64,000 bases of DNA from SIG565 sp045594065 (GCA_045594065.1 JAZNXU010000036.1:33550-97549); one strand, 5' to 3'. Positions 16,573-25,714 are shown, counted from the first letter of the stretch. Numbers and translations are program-made. The notes: generated by a model from the letters alone, not told the origin.

Positions 16573-17748
16573 CTATTCTTTTAATTCTCCTAAAAACTCG
16601 CCTATACGCTTTAACGCCTCACTGATATGCTCTACCGAGTAGCAATACGATGCTCTGATAAAGCCCTCACCGCCAAGACCAAAAGCAGTACCGGGAACCA
16701 ACGCAACATTTTTTGACATTAAAAGCTTCTCACAAAATTCGTCACTCGTCATACCCGTAGACTTAATTGATGGAAACGCATAGAAAGCTCCCTTAGGCTC
16801 ACGACAGGTAAGTCCCAAATCGTTAAAGCCCTTAACAATCATTCTTCGGCGGGAATCATATTCTTCCAGCATTTCTTCAACAGCCTCATCGCAATTTTTA
16901 AGCGCCTCAATAGCGGCATACTGCGAAACGGTTGGTGCACACATAATTGCATATTGGTGAATTTTTGTTATCTGCTCTATGATTTCCTTAGGTCCGCATG
17001 CAAATCCTAAACGCCAACCTGTCATAGAAAAAGATTTTGAAAAACCGTTAATCAAAATTGTTCTCTCTCGCATACCGTCAAGCTCTGCAACAGAAATGTG
17101 CTTTTTACCGCCGAAAGTAAGCTGAGAATAAATCTCATCAGATAACACAATAACATTGGTGTCCCGTAAAATGTCAGCAATGTTCTCAAGGTCTTCCCTT
17201 TCCATAATAGCACCCGTAGGATTACAAGGATAAGGAAGAATGAGCACCTTTGTCCTATCAGTCAGCTTTTCACAAAGCTCTTTAGGAGTTACTTTAAAAT
17301 CGTTTTCAGCCTTTGTTTCAATTATAACAGGAACACCGCCTGCAAGGCGTACAATTGGCTCATAGCAAACATAGCTGGGCTGTGGAATAATCACCTCGTC
17401 ACCGTCATTCACAATGCTTCGTATAGCCATATCTATAGCTTCACTTCCGCCTACCGTTACGAGTATTTCATTCTTCGGTGAATATTCAATATTACACTTT
17501 CTGTATACATAATTTGAAATCTCAGCACGAAGTGCATCAAGTCCCCTATTTGAGGTATACCTTGTTTTTCCTTTCTCAAGCGAGCGAATTCCCGCGGCAC
17601 GCACATTCCACGGTGTTGGAAAATCAGGCTCACCTACACCCAAGGATATAACATTTTCCATACTCTCAGCAATATCAAAAAATTTTCTGATACCCGATGG
17701 CTTAATATCCTTAACGGTGTTATTTAAAATCTTGCTATAATCTATCAC
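16573..17748 (-). CDS. PLP-dependent aminotransferase, class I/II
   Basis: A 391-aa aspartate/aromatic-type aminotransferase. The PLP lysine lies in INGFSKSFSMTGWRLGF; VTVGGSEAID, PYPCNPTGAI and VLSDEIYSQLTF are the cofactor and substrate motifs of fold type I. Exact substrate cannot be told; similar genes are annotated PatA or aromatic aminotransferase. GTG start overlapping the Lrp-type regulator by four bases, suggesting that the regulator controls this gene and its own operon. Confidence 0.9.
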   Translation of the reverse strand: MIDYSKILNNTVKDIKPSGIRKFFDIAESMENVISLGVGEPDFPTPWNVRAAGIRSLEKGKTRYTSNRGLDALRAEISNYVYRKCNIEYSPKNEILVTVGGSEAIDMAIRSIVNDGDEVIIPQPSYVCYEPIVRLAGGVPVIIETKAENDFKVTPKELCEKLTDRTKVLILPYPCNPTGAIMEREDLENIADILRDTNVIVLSDEIYSQLTFGGKKHISVAELDGMRERTILINGFSKSFSMTGWRLGFACGPKEIIEQITKIHQYAIMCAPTVSQYAAIEALKNCDEAVEEMLEEYDSRRRMIVKGFNDLGLTCREPKGAFYAFPSIKSTGMTSDEFCEKLLMSKNVALVPGTAFGLGGEGFIRASYCYSVEHISEALKRIGEFLGELKE

Positions 17749-18227
17749 AGGGAAATTATCCCCCTATCATCGTTTTTACCGTCAAAAAGACAAACATCCT
17801 GCTCTTTATAACGGCGGAGAACAAAATGAGTTGCTGTAGAAATAACAGAATCGATTGTTGATAATTCTTTAGCTACAAACATTGCAACCTGCTGGAAAGT
17901 TTTACCCTTTACAAGCACACAAAGGTCATATCCACCCGACATTAGATAAACGCTTTCAACTTCACTGTAGCGCATAACTCGCTCAGCAACCTCTTCAAAT
18001 CCGAGACCTGATTTCGGGGTAACCTTGAGTTCAATTATTGCAGATACCATAACGCTATCTACCTTTTCCCAATCTATAATCGGCTTATAGCCGTGAATTA
18101 CACCATCCTTTTCAAGGTTTAATAAATCCTCAGCTATCTGTGCCTCGGTAGCACCTAACATACCCGCAAGCTCTGACACAGTGTATCTTGCATTTTTATT
18201 TAAAAGCTTTAAAAGTTTAGTGTTCAT
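17745..18227 (-). CDS. Lrp/AsnC family regulator
   Basis: A 160-aa feast/famine regulator. The N-terminal HTH (KLLNKNARYTVSELAGMLG) is followed by a RAM effector domain (VMVSAIIELKVTPKSGLGF, and GGYDLCVLVKG near residue 107). Such proteins sense amino acids. The start ATG follows GGAGGG. It overlaps the downstream aminotransferase, likely its main target, and is divergent from the ACT-domain gene, so the shared intergenic region at 18228-18359 may hold its operator. Confidence 0.92.
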   Translation of the reverse strand: MNTKLLKLLNKNARYTVSELAGMLGATEAQIAEDLLNLEKDGVIHGYKPIIDWEKVDSVMVSAIIELKVTPKSGLGFEEVAERVMRYSEVESVYLMSGGYDLCVLVKGKTFQQVAMFVAKELSTIDSVISTATHFVLRRYKEQDVCLFDGKNDDRGIISL

Positions 18228-18299
18228 AATTTTCCCTCCATTTTTTATATGATAACATATAATAGCCGAAAAATAAAGAATAATTTTGCCGTATTCAGG

Positions 18300-18328
18300 T
18301 TTACAATCATTAAAAAATATGATATTAT
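18300..18328 (+). promoter_or_regulatory. Promoter of the ACT/UPF0210 operon
   Basis: TTTACA at 18300-18305, a 17-bp spacer and TATTAT at 18323-18328, about 30 bp before the ACT-gene start. Confidence 0.5.
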
Positions 18329-18359
18329 ATATTTCAATAATTTATTGAGGTGATTTTTG

Positions 18360-18629
18360 ATGAAAACTGTAATAACAGTTGTTGGTAAGGATACCGTTGG
18401 AATTCTCGCAAAGGTATCAGGCAAATGCGCTGAATATAATGTTAATATAGCTGAAGTTACACAGTCCATTTTACAAGGTATGTTCTGTATGATAATGGTT
18501 GGCGAAGTTGATGCTATGAAAGGCTCGTTTGCTGAGTTTGCCGAGGATATGGAAAAATTCGGTGAAACAATGAATATGAAAATTCATGTAATGCACGAAG
18601 ATCTTTTCAATTCTATGCACAGAATTTAA
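18360..18629 (+). CDS. ACT domain protein (UPF0237)
   Basis: An 89-aa single ACT domain with MKTVITVVGKDTVGILAKVS and NIAEVTQSI, typical of the UPF0237 family. These small ligand-binding proteins are commonly encoded directly before the UPF0210/PFL gene, as here. The ATG at 18360 follows GAGGTG by seven bases; the TTG before it is too close. Ligand unknown, likely an amino acid or cofactor. Confidence 0.92.
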   Translation: MKTVITVVGKDTVGILAKVSGKCAEYNVNIAEVTQSILQGMFCMIMVGEVDAMKGSFAEFAEDMEKFGETMNMKIHVMHEDLFNSMHRI

Positions 18630-18638
18630 GGTGATATA

Positions 18639-20000
18639 ATGATAAATACAAACGATATTCTTGAAACTATCTCGATGATAGAAAACGAAAATCTTGATAT
18701 CAGGACCGTTACTATGGGTATTTCCCTGCTTGACTGTATCGACCCTGACATTGATAAAGCCTGTGAAAAGGTTTATAACAAAATTACAAAAACCGCCGAG
18801 AAGCTAGTACCAGTTTGCTGTGAAATAGAGCGTGAACTCGGTATTCCGATTATAAACAAGCGAATTTCGGTAACCCCTATAGCTATGATACTCGCTGCTT
18901 GTGAGAAAAAAGAGCCAATTAAATTTGCTCTCGCTCTCGAGAGAGCGGCAAGGCAGGTTGGCGTTAACTTTATAGGCGGCTATTCCGCACTTGTAGGCAA
19001 AGGCTTTGCTGCGGGTGACCGTGAGCTTATTGAAAGTATTCCTGAGGCACTTGCTAAAACCGAGCACATATGCTCATCTGTAAATATTGGCTCAACAAAA
19101 GCGGGCATTAATATGGATGCTGTAGCGCTTATGGGTAAAATTGTAAAGCAGGCTGCTGAACTTACAAAGGATAATCAGTGCATCGGAGCCGCAAAATTGG
19201 TTGTATTTTGTAACGCACCCGAAGATAACCCCTTTATGGCGGGCGCTTTCCACGGTGTTGGAGAGGCTGACTGCGTTATTAATGTCGGCGTTTCGGGTCC
19301 AGGTGTTGTGCGCGCGGCGCTCGCTAAAAACTCCGACGGTCTTGATTTAACGGGTGTTGCAGAGCTTATTAAGAGAACAGCATTTAAAATCACAAGAATG
19401 GGTCAGCTGGTTGCGCGTGAGGCTTCAAACCGCCTTGGCGTTCCGTTCGGTATAGTTGATTTATCACTTGCCCCCACCCCTGCAGTTGGCGATTCGGTAG
19501 CACATATACTTGAAGAAATCGGTCTTGAAATGTGCGGTGCCTGCGGCACAACAGCTGCACTCGCAATGCTTAACGATGCGGTTAAAAAAGGCGGAGTAAT
19601 GGCATCCTCCCGCGTAGGCGGTTTATCGGGCGCTTTTATTCCCGTAACTGAGGATGCAGGTATGATTGATGCCGCGCGTGCGGGCGTACTTACCATTGAA
19701 AAGCTTGAAGCAATGACTGCCGTTTGCAGCGTAGGACTTGATATGATTAACATCCCCGGTAACACACCGCCCGAGGTAATTTCCGCAATAATTGCCGATG
19801 AAGCCGCAATAGGTATGATAAACTCAAAAACCACAGCCGTAAGAGTTATACCGGCAATTGGCAAAAAGGTTGGCGATGAACTAAACTTTGGAGGACTATT
19901 AGGTAGCGGTCCCGTAATGAAAGTTAATACAAAGTCGCCCTTAAAATTTGTTTCCCGCGGAGGTCAAATCCCCGCACCTATACAGAGCCTTAAAAACTAA
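18639..20000 (+). CDS. UPF0210 / PFL family protein
   Basis: A 453-aa member of the DUF711/UPF0210 family, structurally related to glycyl-radical pyruvate-formate-lyase folds. Features are an N-terminal ETISMIENENLDIRTVTMGI, a central GEADCVINVGVSGPG and a C-terminal LGSGPVMKVN segment. No glycyl-radical motif is visible. Biochemical function is unknown. It starts ten bases after the ACT gene with AAGGTGA upstream. Confidence 0.93.
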   Translation: MINTNDILETISMIENENLDIRTVTMGISLLDCIDPDIDKACEKVYNKITKTAEKLVPVCCEIERELGIPIINKRISVTPIAMILAACEKKEPIKFALALERAARQVGVNFIGGYSALVGKGFAAGDRELIESIPEALAKTEHICSSVNIGSTKAGINMDAVALMGKIVKQAAELTKDNQCIGAAKLVVFCNAPEDNPFMAGAFHGVGEADCVINVGVSGPGVVRAALAKNSDGLDLTGVAELIKRTAFKITRMGQLVAREASNRLGVPFGIVDLSLAPTPAVGDSVAHILEEIGLEMCGACGTTAALAMLNDAVKKGGVMASSRVGGLSGAFIPVTEDAGMIDAARAGVLTIEKLEAMTAVCSVGLDMINIPGNTPPEVISAIIADEAAIGMINSKTTAVRVIPAIGKKVGDELNFGGLLGSGPVMKVNTKSPLKFVSRGGQIPAPIQSLKN

Positions 20001-20003
20001 GCA

Positions 20004-20036
20004 GAAAAAAATCCCGCATACTTTTGTATGCGGGAT
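20004..20036 (-). terminator. Terminator of the HPr gene
   Basis: ATCCCGCATAC (20011-20021) pairs with its complement at 20026-20036. In minus sense it is followed by TTTTTTT; in plus sense only a weak T-rich stretch follows, so it may work partly in both directions. Confidence 0.88.
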
Positions 20037-20052
20037 ATAATTTTAATATAAA

Positions 20053-20316
20053 TTATTCAGCAAAGCCGGATTCAACAAGTTTGATTAAAGAATCTACTGC
20101 GTCTTTCTCATCAACACCGTCGGCGATGATGCGAATTTCGGTATCACCTAAAATACCAAGTGATAAAACACCGAGCAAGCTTTTTGCATTAACTCTGCGC
20201 TCATCTTTTTCAACCCATATGGAAGACTTATATTCATTAGCCTTTTGGATAAAAAATGTTGCAGGGCGAGCATGTAAACCTACCTGATTCTGAACTACTA
20301 CTTCTTTAACGCACAT
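20053..20316 (-). CDS. ptsH: Phosphocarrier protein HPr
   Basis: Phosphorelay protein of the PTS. The 87 aa show the active histidine at exactly position 15 (GLHARPA) and the regulatory serine at position 46 (NAKSLLGVLSLGI), so it can serve both sugar transport and catabolite control. No ptsI is adjacent. Start ATG after AGAAGGAG; own sigma-A promoter and terminator, so monocistronic. Confidence 0.95.
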   Translation of the reverse strand: MCVKEVVVQNQVGLHARPATFFIQKANEYKSSIWVEKDERRVNAKSLLGVLSLGILGDTEIRIIADGVDEKDAVDSLIKLVESGFAE

Positions 20317-20367
20317 ATTGATAACTCCTTCTGAATTTTAGAAATTTTCATTTTAACTTCTACTACT

Positions 20368-20395
20368 ATTATATCCATTTAAAATTGAGTGTCAA
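20368..20395 (-). promoter_or_regulatory. Sigma-A promoter of ptsH
   Basis: Minus strand TTGACA (20390-20395), 16-bp spacer, TATAAT (20368-20373). Confidence 0.8.
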
Positions 20396-20497
20396 CATTT
20401 TGCAGCAAACTTCTATTTTTACAACAAACAGTAACGAAAAGTTATCCGCTGATTTGGTGAAATTGACATAAATAAACAAAAAATCTATCAAAAACAA

Positions 20498-21244
20498 CTA
20501 TATATCGTGTTTATTCTCTTTTAAGTACGCTATATATCTTGCATCTGAACTAGTAAGCTCAGCTTTTTCAAGCATATCAGGGCGACGATTAAGTGTTTCT
20601 TCAAGAGATTTCTCGCGCCGCCATTTTGTAATATTAGCATGGTGACCCGAGAGAAGTACTTCTGGCACTTCTCTATTATTCCACACTGCAGGTTTTGTAT
20701 ACTGCGGAAACTCAAGCAGACTAGAAAAATGACTTTCCTCTTCGAAGCAAATATCTTCACTCAGTACCCCTGGCAGCATACGGCAAACAGCATCCGCAAC
20801 GGTAAGCGCAGGCAACTCTCCACCTGTAAGCACAAAATCACCAATGGAAATTTCTGAATCTACAATTTCATCTATAACGCGTTGGTCAATTCCCTCATAA
20901 TGGCCACAAAGCAACACTATATGCTCCTTTTTTGATAACTCAACAGCAGTGCCCTGCTTAAAAGCTTCGCCCTTTGGAGATAGGTAAATTAAATAAGGCT
21001 TTTCTTCCCCCTCGTTCCAAAGGCTTTTATAAGCCTGATAAATTGGCTCTGCAGCCATAATCATACCCATTCCGCCACCGTAGGGTGTATCATCCACCTT
21101 GTTGTGCTTGTTACCTGAAAAATCGCGAATATTGATGCAATTTATTTCTACCTTTTCAGCTTTTCTTGCCCTACCTATAATACTTGCCGATAAAACTGCT
21201 TCGCACATTTCGGGAAACAGTGTTAAAATATCAATCCTCATCAT
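20498..21244 (-). CDS. trmD: tRNA (guanine-N1)-methyltransferase
   Basis: Methylates G37 of tRNAs, preventing frameshifting. The 248 aa include the trefoil-knot SAM-binding signatures LLCGHYEGIDQRV and SIGDFVLTGGELPAL, plus YGGGMGM near the N-terminus. I start at the ATG at 21244, seven bases after GAGGGG; the neighbouring ATG at 21241 is equally possible. It overlaps the end of rimM by 14 bases. rplS, its usual downstream neighbour, is missing here. Confidence 0.96.
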   Translation of the reverse strand: MMRIDILTLFPEMCEAVLSASIIGRARKAEKVEINCINIRDFSGNKHNKVDDTPYGGGMGMIMAAEPIYQAYKSLWNEGEEKPYLIYLSPKGEAFKQGTAVELSKKEHIVLLCGHYEGIDQRVIDEIVDSEISIGDFVLTGGELPALTVADAVCRMLPGVLSEDICFEEESHFSSLLEFPQYTKPAVWNNREVPEVLLSGHHANITKWRREKSLEETLNRRPDMLEKAELTSSDARYIAYLKENKHDI

Positions 21245-21746
21245 CAAAAATCCCCTCAAGCGGAGTTATCTTAACAATACCGCTATCGATATCAACATTA
21301 CTTACAACGGGCGGAATAACCGGTATTAAATACTCTTTACCGTCTTTTTTGATATGCCATACATCGTTTGCACCTGTTGCCGATACATCGCTGATTATAC
21401 CGTAGGTAATACCATTTTCAGCATCAATTACCGTACAACCGATAATATCCTGTATAAAATATCTACCATTTTCAAGTCTTACATCATTACGGCTAATATA
21501 TATTACACGGTTGCGATAGCTTTCAGCCGCCTCAATACTATCAACGCCGCTGAATTTGGCAATAAAAACATTACCGTTTTCGGCAATTTTTTCGCACAAA
21601 AGCTTATTTTTGCCGTTATCATCGGTGAAAAAATTTTTTACACCCTTTAAAAAATCAATACCGTCGCACCAAGGCTGAATTCTCACCATACCGCGAACTC
21701 CGTGGGTGCCGACAATTTTACCTATTTCTAAAAATTCTTTTTTCAT
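21231..21746 (-). CDS. rimM: 16S rRNA processing protein RimM
   Basis: Assembly factor for the 30S head, binding S19. The 171 aa contain an N-terminal RimM domain (IGKIVGTHGVRGMVRI) and a C-terminal PRC-barrel (YLIPVIPPVVSNVDI). Part of the operon ylxM-ffh-rpsP-khpA-rimM-trmD. Two hairpins lie in the 108-bp gap before it. Confidence 0.95.
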   Translation of the reverse strand: MKKEFLEIGKIVGTHGVRGMVRIQPWCDGIDFLKGVKNFFTDDNGKNKLLCEKIAENGNVFIAKFSGVDSIEAAESYRNRVIYISRNDVRLENGRYFIQDIIGCTVIDAENGITYGIISDVSATGANDVWHIKKDGKEYLIPVIPPVVSNVDIDSGIVKITPLEGIFDDED

Positions 21747-21793
21747 AATTCATCCTATTATGTGGCAGGATTACCCCGCCCTCTCTATATTAA

Positions 21794-21849
21794 TACCCCC
21801 AATAGCTTTGGGGGTAATTTTTTACGCTGAGGCTGATATAAATCAGCCT
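21794..21849. repeat. Two perfect hairpins inside the khpA-rimM gap
   Basis: TACCCCCA (21794-21801) pairs with TGGGGGTA (21809-21816), and AGGCTGAT (21830-21837) pairs with ATCAGCCT (21842-21849). The first is followed by ATTTTTT on the plus strand only, so it would terminate antisense rather than operon transcription. In the operon mRNA both are plain stem-loops, possibly processing or stability elements. Confidence 0.7.
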
Positions 21850-21854
21850 ATATA

Positions 21855-22088
21855 TTAGTCGATTTCTACAGAAATCTTGGTGTTGTTTCTATTAGCAGCA
21901 GCGCGCATAACTACGCGGATAGCCTTTGCTATTCTGCCTTGCTTGCCGATAACTCTACCCATATCCGACTCATCAACGTGAAGATGATATACAGTTACAC
22001 CCTCTTCATTAGGCTCATCAACAGATACGCTAACGGCTTCGGGCTTCTCAACAAGGCCACTTGCTAAAGATACAAGAAGCTCTTTCAT
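21855..22088 (-). CDS. khpA: KH-domain RNA-binding protein KhpA
   Basis: A 77-aa single KH domain (YlqC/KhpA) with the RNA-gripping GKQGRIAKAIR (GxxG) loop. KhpA partners with KhpB/Jag in Firmicutes and influences cell division and mRNA. The ATG at 22088 has GGAGG eight bases upstream; the TTG at 22103 lies before that site. Position between rpsP and rimM is the conserved one. Confidence 0.95.
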   Translation of the reverse strand: MKELLVSLASGLVEKPEAVSVSVDEPNEEGVTVYHLHVDESDMGRVIGKQGRIAKAIRVVMRAAANRNNTKISVEID

Positions 22089-22112
22089 AATAATACCCTC
22101 CAAAACTGTAAA

Positions 22113-22355
22113 TTAAAGCACGCCGTTTTTCTTAAGCAGAGCTTTTACAGTATCGGTAGGCTGAGCACCGTTGGCAATCCACTTCTTAGCCTTATCGGCA
22201 TCGATGTTTACGATTGCGGGGTCTTTAGTAGAATCATAGTAACCGATTTCCTCGATGAAACGACCGTCTCTCGGGTATCTGGAATCTGCTACAACTACAC
22301 GGTAGAAAGGAGCTTTCTTAGCGCCCATACGACGAAGTCTGATTTTTACTGCCAT
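22113..22355 (-). CDS. rpsP: Ribosomal protein S16
   Basis: An 80-aa bS16, full length, with AVKIRLRRMGAKKAPFYR and VADSRYPRDGRFIEEIG. Start ATG with GGAGGTG upstream. Lies between ffh and khpA in the SRP operon. Confidence 0.98.
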   Translation of the reverse strand: MAVKIRLRRMGAKKAPFYRVVVADSRYPRDGRFIEEIGYYDSTKDPAIVNIDADKAKKWIANGAQPTDTVKALLKKNGVL

Positions 22356-22403
22356 TTTAGTACACCTCCAAATTATTATTAATATTTTAAAAAGATAAAT
22401 CTT

Positions 22404-23747
22404 TTAAAAACCAAATCCTCCGGGCATTCCGAAATTCCTACCGAATCCCATCTTGCCCTTTTTGCTGTTAAACTGCTTCATCATTTTTTTCATTTGCTCA
22501 TACTGACGAAGCAAGCGGTTAACTTCTTCAACGCTTGTTCCCGAGCCTGCCGCAATACGCCTACGCCTCGAAGCATTAATTATATCAGGCTTAGAACGTT
22601 CTTTTTTATTCATAGAAGTGATAATTGCCTCAATTCGAAGCATTTGCCTATCATCAATATCAACATCTCTGAGCTGCTTTTCCATACCGGGCATCATAGA
22701 CATAATGCTTTTAAGTGAGCCCATCTTCTTTATCTGACGAAACTGGTCGAGCAGGTCATTCATATCGAACTTGTTTTCGGCTAGGCGCTTAGCGGTCAGT
22801 TCTGCCTGCTTTTCATCAATTTCACTTTCAACCTTTTCAATTAGTGACAACACATCACCCATACCAAGTATGCGTGAAGCCATACGGTCGGGGTGGAATT
22901 CATCCAAATCGTCAATCTTTTCGCCGACACCGGTAAACATAATCGGTTTACCCGTAACGGCTCTTAAAGATAAAGCCGCACCGCCGCGGGTATCGCCGTC
23001 AAGCTTTGTAAGAATAATACCGTCAATTTCAAGCTGCTCGTTAAATGCTTTTGCGATATTAACGGCATCCTGACCAACCATTGAGTCTACAACTAATAAA
23101 ATATTATTGACATCAACCGTTTTTGTAATGGTGGAAAGCTCCTCCATTAAAACCTCATCAATATGAAGTCGTCCGGCAGTATCAAGAATGACATAATCAT
23201 TTCCGTAATCTCTTGCCATTTTAACAGCTTCAAGAGTGGTTTTCTGCGGCGCCTGAGTTCCCTTTTCAAACACAGGAACATTAATGCTTTGACCCAAAAC
23301 CTTTAACTGGTCAATAGCGGCAGGTCTGTAAATATCACAGCCTACAAGCATCGGGCGGTGACCCTGAGCCTTTAAAAATTTAGCAAGCTTAGCAGCATGG
23401 GTGGTTTTACCGGAGCCCTGCAGGCCGCAAAGCATTATAATTGTAGGGATTCTCGAGGCTGTTTTCAGACGGGTTTGAGAGCTACCCATTAGCTCAGTTA
23501 ACTCATCTTTAACAATCTTTACTACCATTTGTGGTGCGGTAAGACTTTCAAGCACCTTTTCACCGATACATTTCTCAGTAAGTGAATTAGTAAAATCTTT
23601 AGCAACCTTATAGTTAACATCGGCTTCAAGCAAGGCTAAGCGAACTTCGCGCATTGCTGATTTAACATCACTCTCTGTAAGTTTACCGCGGGAGCGAAGC
23701 TTTTTAAACACAGCCGATAATTTATCAGACAGATTATCAAATGCCAA
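22404..23747 (-). CDS. ffh: Signal recognition particle GTPase Ffh
   Basis: SRP54 homologue that binds signal peptides and 4.5S RNA. The 447 aa have an N-domain, a G-domain with GLQGSGKTTHAAKLA, DTAGRL and TKLDGD, and a methionine-rich M-domain ending in a Met/Gly/Lys tail. TTG start with AGGGAGTG upstream, 13 bases after ylxM. Confidence 0.97.
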   Translation of the reverse strand: MAFDNLSDKLSAVFKKLRSRGKLTESDVKSAMREVRLALLEADVNYKVAKDFTNSLTEKCIGEKVLESLTAPQMVVKIVKDELTELMGSSQTRLKTASRIPTIIMLCGLQGSGKTTHAAKLAKFLKAQGHRPMLVGCDIYRPAAIDQLKVLGQSINVPVFEKGTQAPQKTTLEAVKMARDYGNDYVILDTAGRLHIDEVLMEELSTITKTVDVNNILLVVDSMVGQDAVNIAKAFNEQLEIDGIILTKLDGDTRGGAALSLRAVTGKPIMFTGVGEKIDDLDEFHPDRMASRILGMGDVLSLIEKVESEIDEKQAELTAKRLAENKFDMNDLLDQFRQIKKMGSLKSIMSMMPGMEKQLRDVDIDDRQMLRIEAIITSMNKKERSKPDIINASRRRRIAAGSGTSVEEVNRLLRQYEQMKKMMKQFNSKKGKMGFGRNFGMPGGFGF

Positions 23748-23760
23748 AACTATTCACTCC

Positions 23761-24063
23761 CTAAAAATTATTAATTAATTCAATCAGCCTTAAAACAGCG
23801 GGGTCATCAGACTGAATTTCCTCAGAAATTTTCTTAAGCTCTCCACACTTTTCGGAAAATTTAAGTTTTTCTTCAAGCTCAAGCAGCTGCTGCTCAGTAC
23901 GCTTTATGAAATCTCTTACGCCCTGCCGTGTAATGCCCGTATTCTCAGCAATTTCGGAAAGGGACAAGTCAAGATTATAATAAGAATCGAATATTTGCCT
24001 TTGCTTATCCGACAAAACATCGCCGTAATAATCGAAAAGCACGGTAATCGATAAATTTTTCAA
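23761..24063 (-). CDS. ylxM: YlxM-like HTH protein (UPF0122)
   Basis: A 100-aa helix-turn-helix protein always found before ffh in Firmicutes; proposed regulator or component of the SRP pathway. DYYGDVLSDKQRQIFDSYY followed by LSLSEIAENTGITRQGVRD is the signature. TTG start at 24063 with GAGGTG six bases upstream; the GTG at 24072 is part of that site. Confidence 0.93.
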   Translation of the reverse strand: MKNLSITVLFDYYGDVLSDKQRQIFDSYYNLDLSLSEIAENTGITRQGVRDFIKRTEQQLLELEEKLKFSEKCGELKKISEEIQSDDPAVLRLIELINNF

Positions 24064-24105
24064 ATAAAACACCTCATCTGCAAAGTGATTTACTTTACAG
24101 CGGAT

Positions 24106-24134
24106 ATTATATCACAGTAGCCACTCCGTGTCAA
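24106..24134 (-). promoter_or_regulatory. Promoter of the ylxM-ffh operon
   Basis: Minus strand TTGACA (24129-24134), 17-bp spacer, TATAAT (24106-24111): full consensus. Confidence 0.88.
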
Positions 24135-24160
24135 GTATTTTTCTTTACACTAAATTCTAC

Positions 24161-24189
24161 TTGAAAAAGGTGGCGATATATACTATAAT
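24161..24189 (+). promoter_or_regulatory. Promoter of the peptide-binding lipoprotein
   Basis: TTGAAA (24161-24166), 17-bp spacer, TATAAT (24184-24189), 29 bases before the start codon. Confidence 0.8.
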
Positions 24190-24217
24190 TTTATTAGTAA
24201 TTTTGGGAGATAAGGTT

Positions 24218-25657
24218 ATGAAAAAATTTATTGCACTGTTGCTTACAGTTATTAATATTATCTTACTTTGCGGCTGTTCTGATAACACAAACTCGGCAAT
24301 TATATATTACGGTGTTAAAACTCCGCCTATCACAATAGACCCACAGCTCGCTTCAACCGTTACCGAGCTTACAATCGTGAAAAATATTTTTGAGGGACTT
24401 GTCCGTGAGGACGCAAATGGCAACATTGTCCCCGCGACAGCCGAAAGCTATGAAAAAAACGGAAATACTTACACCTTTAAGATAGCAAATACCGCCCGTT
24501 GGAGCAATGGAGAAACCGTGACCTCCGAAGATTTTGTTTTTGCTCTTACCCGAGCCCTCGACCCTATAACAGCTTCGCCCGAAGCCTCAAGCCTATTCTC
24601 TATTAAGAACGCAAAACAATACAACTCAGGTAACCCTGTTCTACTTGGAGTTTCCGCCCCTGACAATAAAACTCTAATTATCGAGCTCGAATATGATGAT
24701 CCAAACTTTTTAACTGTGTTGACAACCTGTGTGAGTATGCCCTGCAACAGAAAATTCTTTGAAGAGAGTGCCGGAAAATACGGAATGTCGGAAGATACGG
24801 TGCTCTCTAATGGCTCTTTCGAACTCACAAAATGGTCAACCGATGATTTTGCAATGCGTCTGCATAAAAACGACGAATACACGGGTAAATTTGAAGCGGG
24901 TGTTGCAGCAGTCTTTTTATCCTACGACGATGAGGAAACTACCCTACAACGCATTCTGGATAACAGCGTTGATATAGGAGAAATAGAGAATAACGAAATC
25001 AATGAGGCAACAGCTAATAATTTAAGCACAGTATTTATGCCGAATACTGTCTGGCTGCTGAATATCGGTAAAGGCTACTCGGAACCTCTTAAAAATTCCC
25101 TCGTGCGCTCACTCGTTATTTACAGCGACACTACCTCTGTTTATCCAAATGGCATTACTCCCGCTATTAACATTTATCCCGAATTTTTTAATATTGAAGA
25201 AAAAATCGATATATATGATTTAAATTATGCGAAAAGCAATTATGCTACAGAAATTACAAAGCTCGCCAACTCTACACTACCGACGAATACGCTCTATTAC
25301 CGCGAGGACGGAAATATGGTGGATTTGGCGAAAATGATAGTGGGTCACTGGCAGCAGAACTTAGGCGCATATATCAACATTGAAGCTCTCAGCTCAAATG
25401 CATCTGTGTTTGCTAAGCAAAATGAATACAGCTTGACTATATACAGTGAGCAAATTAATTCCGCAAACATTACTAAATATACCAAATTCTTCGGCACGGA
25501 GAATACAGTTGACCTTAAGAATGAAATTTTAAACGGAAATATATTCCCTGTTGCCTATTCAGGAACTGTAATTGCATATAACAATTCACTCAAAAATATC
25601 GTAACTGACAGCACCATAAACCTAATAGATTTTGCATATGCAAACAAAAAACAATAA
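24218..25657 (+). CDS. Peptide ABC transporter substrate-binding lipoprotein
   Basis: Solute-binding protein of family 5 (OppA-like). The 479 aa from the ATG at 24218 begin with a signal peptide and lipobox LLCGC, so it is anchored outside the membrane. Family features are PQLASTVTELTIVKNIFEGL, ARWSNGETVTSEDFVFALTRALDP and the long two-lobe fold. No permease or ATPase genes are adjacent, so it is an orphan component or a receptor. The longer upstream frame has no start signal and would bury the signal peptide. Followed by tRNA-Pro. Confidence 0.9.
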   Translation: MKKFIALLLTVINIILLCGCSDNTNSAIIYYGVKTPPITIDPQLASTVTELTIVKNIFEGLVREDANGNIVPATAESYEKNGNTYTFKIANTARWSNGETVTSEDFVFALTRALDPITASPEASSLFSIKNAKQYNSGNPVLLGVSAPDNKTLIIELEYDDPNFLTVLTTCVSMPCNRKFFEESAGKYGMSEDTVLSNGSFELTKWSTDDFAMRLHKNDEYTGKFEAGVAAVFLSYDDEETTLQRILDNSVDIGEIENNEINEATANNLSTVFMPNTVWLLNIGKGYSEPLKNSLVRSLVIYSDTTSVYPNGITPAINIYPEFFNIEEKIDIYDLNYAKSNYATEITKLANSTLPTNTLYYREDGNMVDLAKMIVGHWQQNLGAYINIEALSSNASVFAKQNEYSLTIYSEQINSANITKYTKFFGTENTVDLKNEILNGNIFPVAYSGTVIAYNNSLKNIVTDSTINLIDFAYANKKQ

Positions 25658-25673
25658 ATATTAAAAATTTATC

Positions 25674-25702
25674 TTGCATTTTGTTTTCTTTAGTGATATA
25701 AT
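25674..25702 (+). promoter_or_regulatory. Promoter of tRNA-Pro
   Basis: TTGCAT (25674-25679), 17-bp spacer, TATAAT (25697-25702), 12 bases before the tRNA. Confidence 0.8.
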
Positions 25703-25714
25703 ATCATTCGTTGA

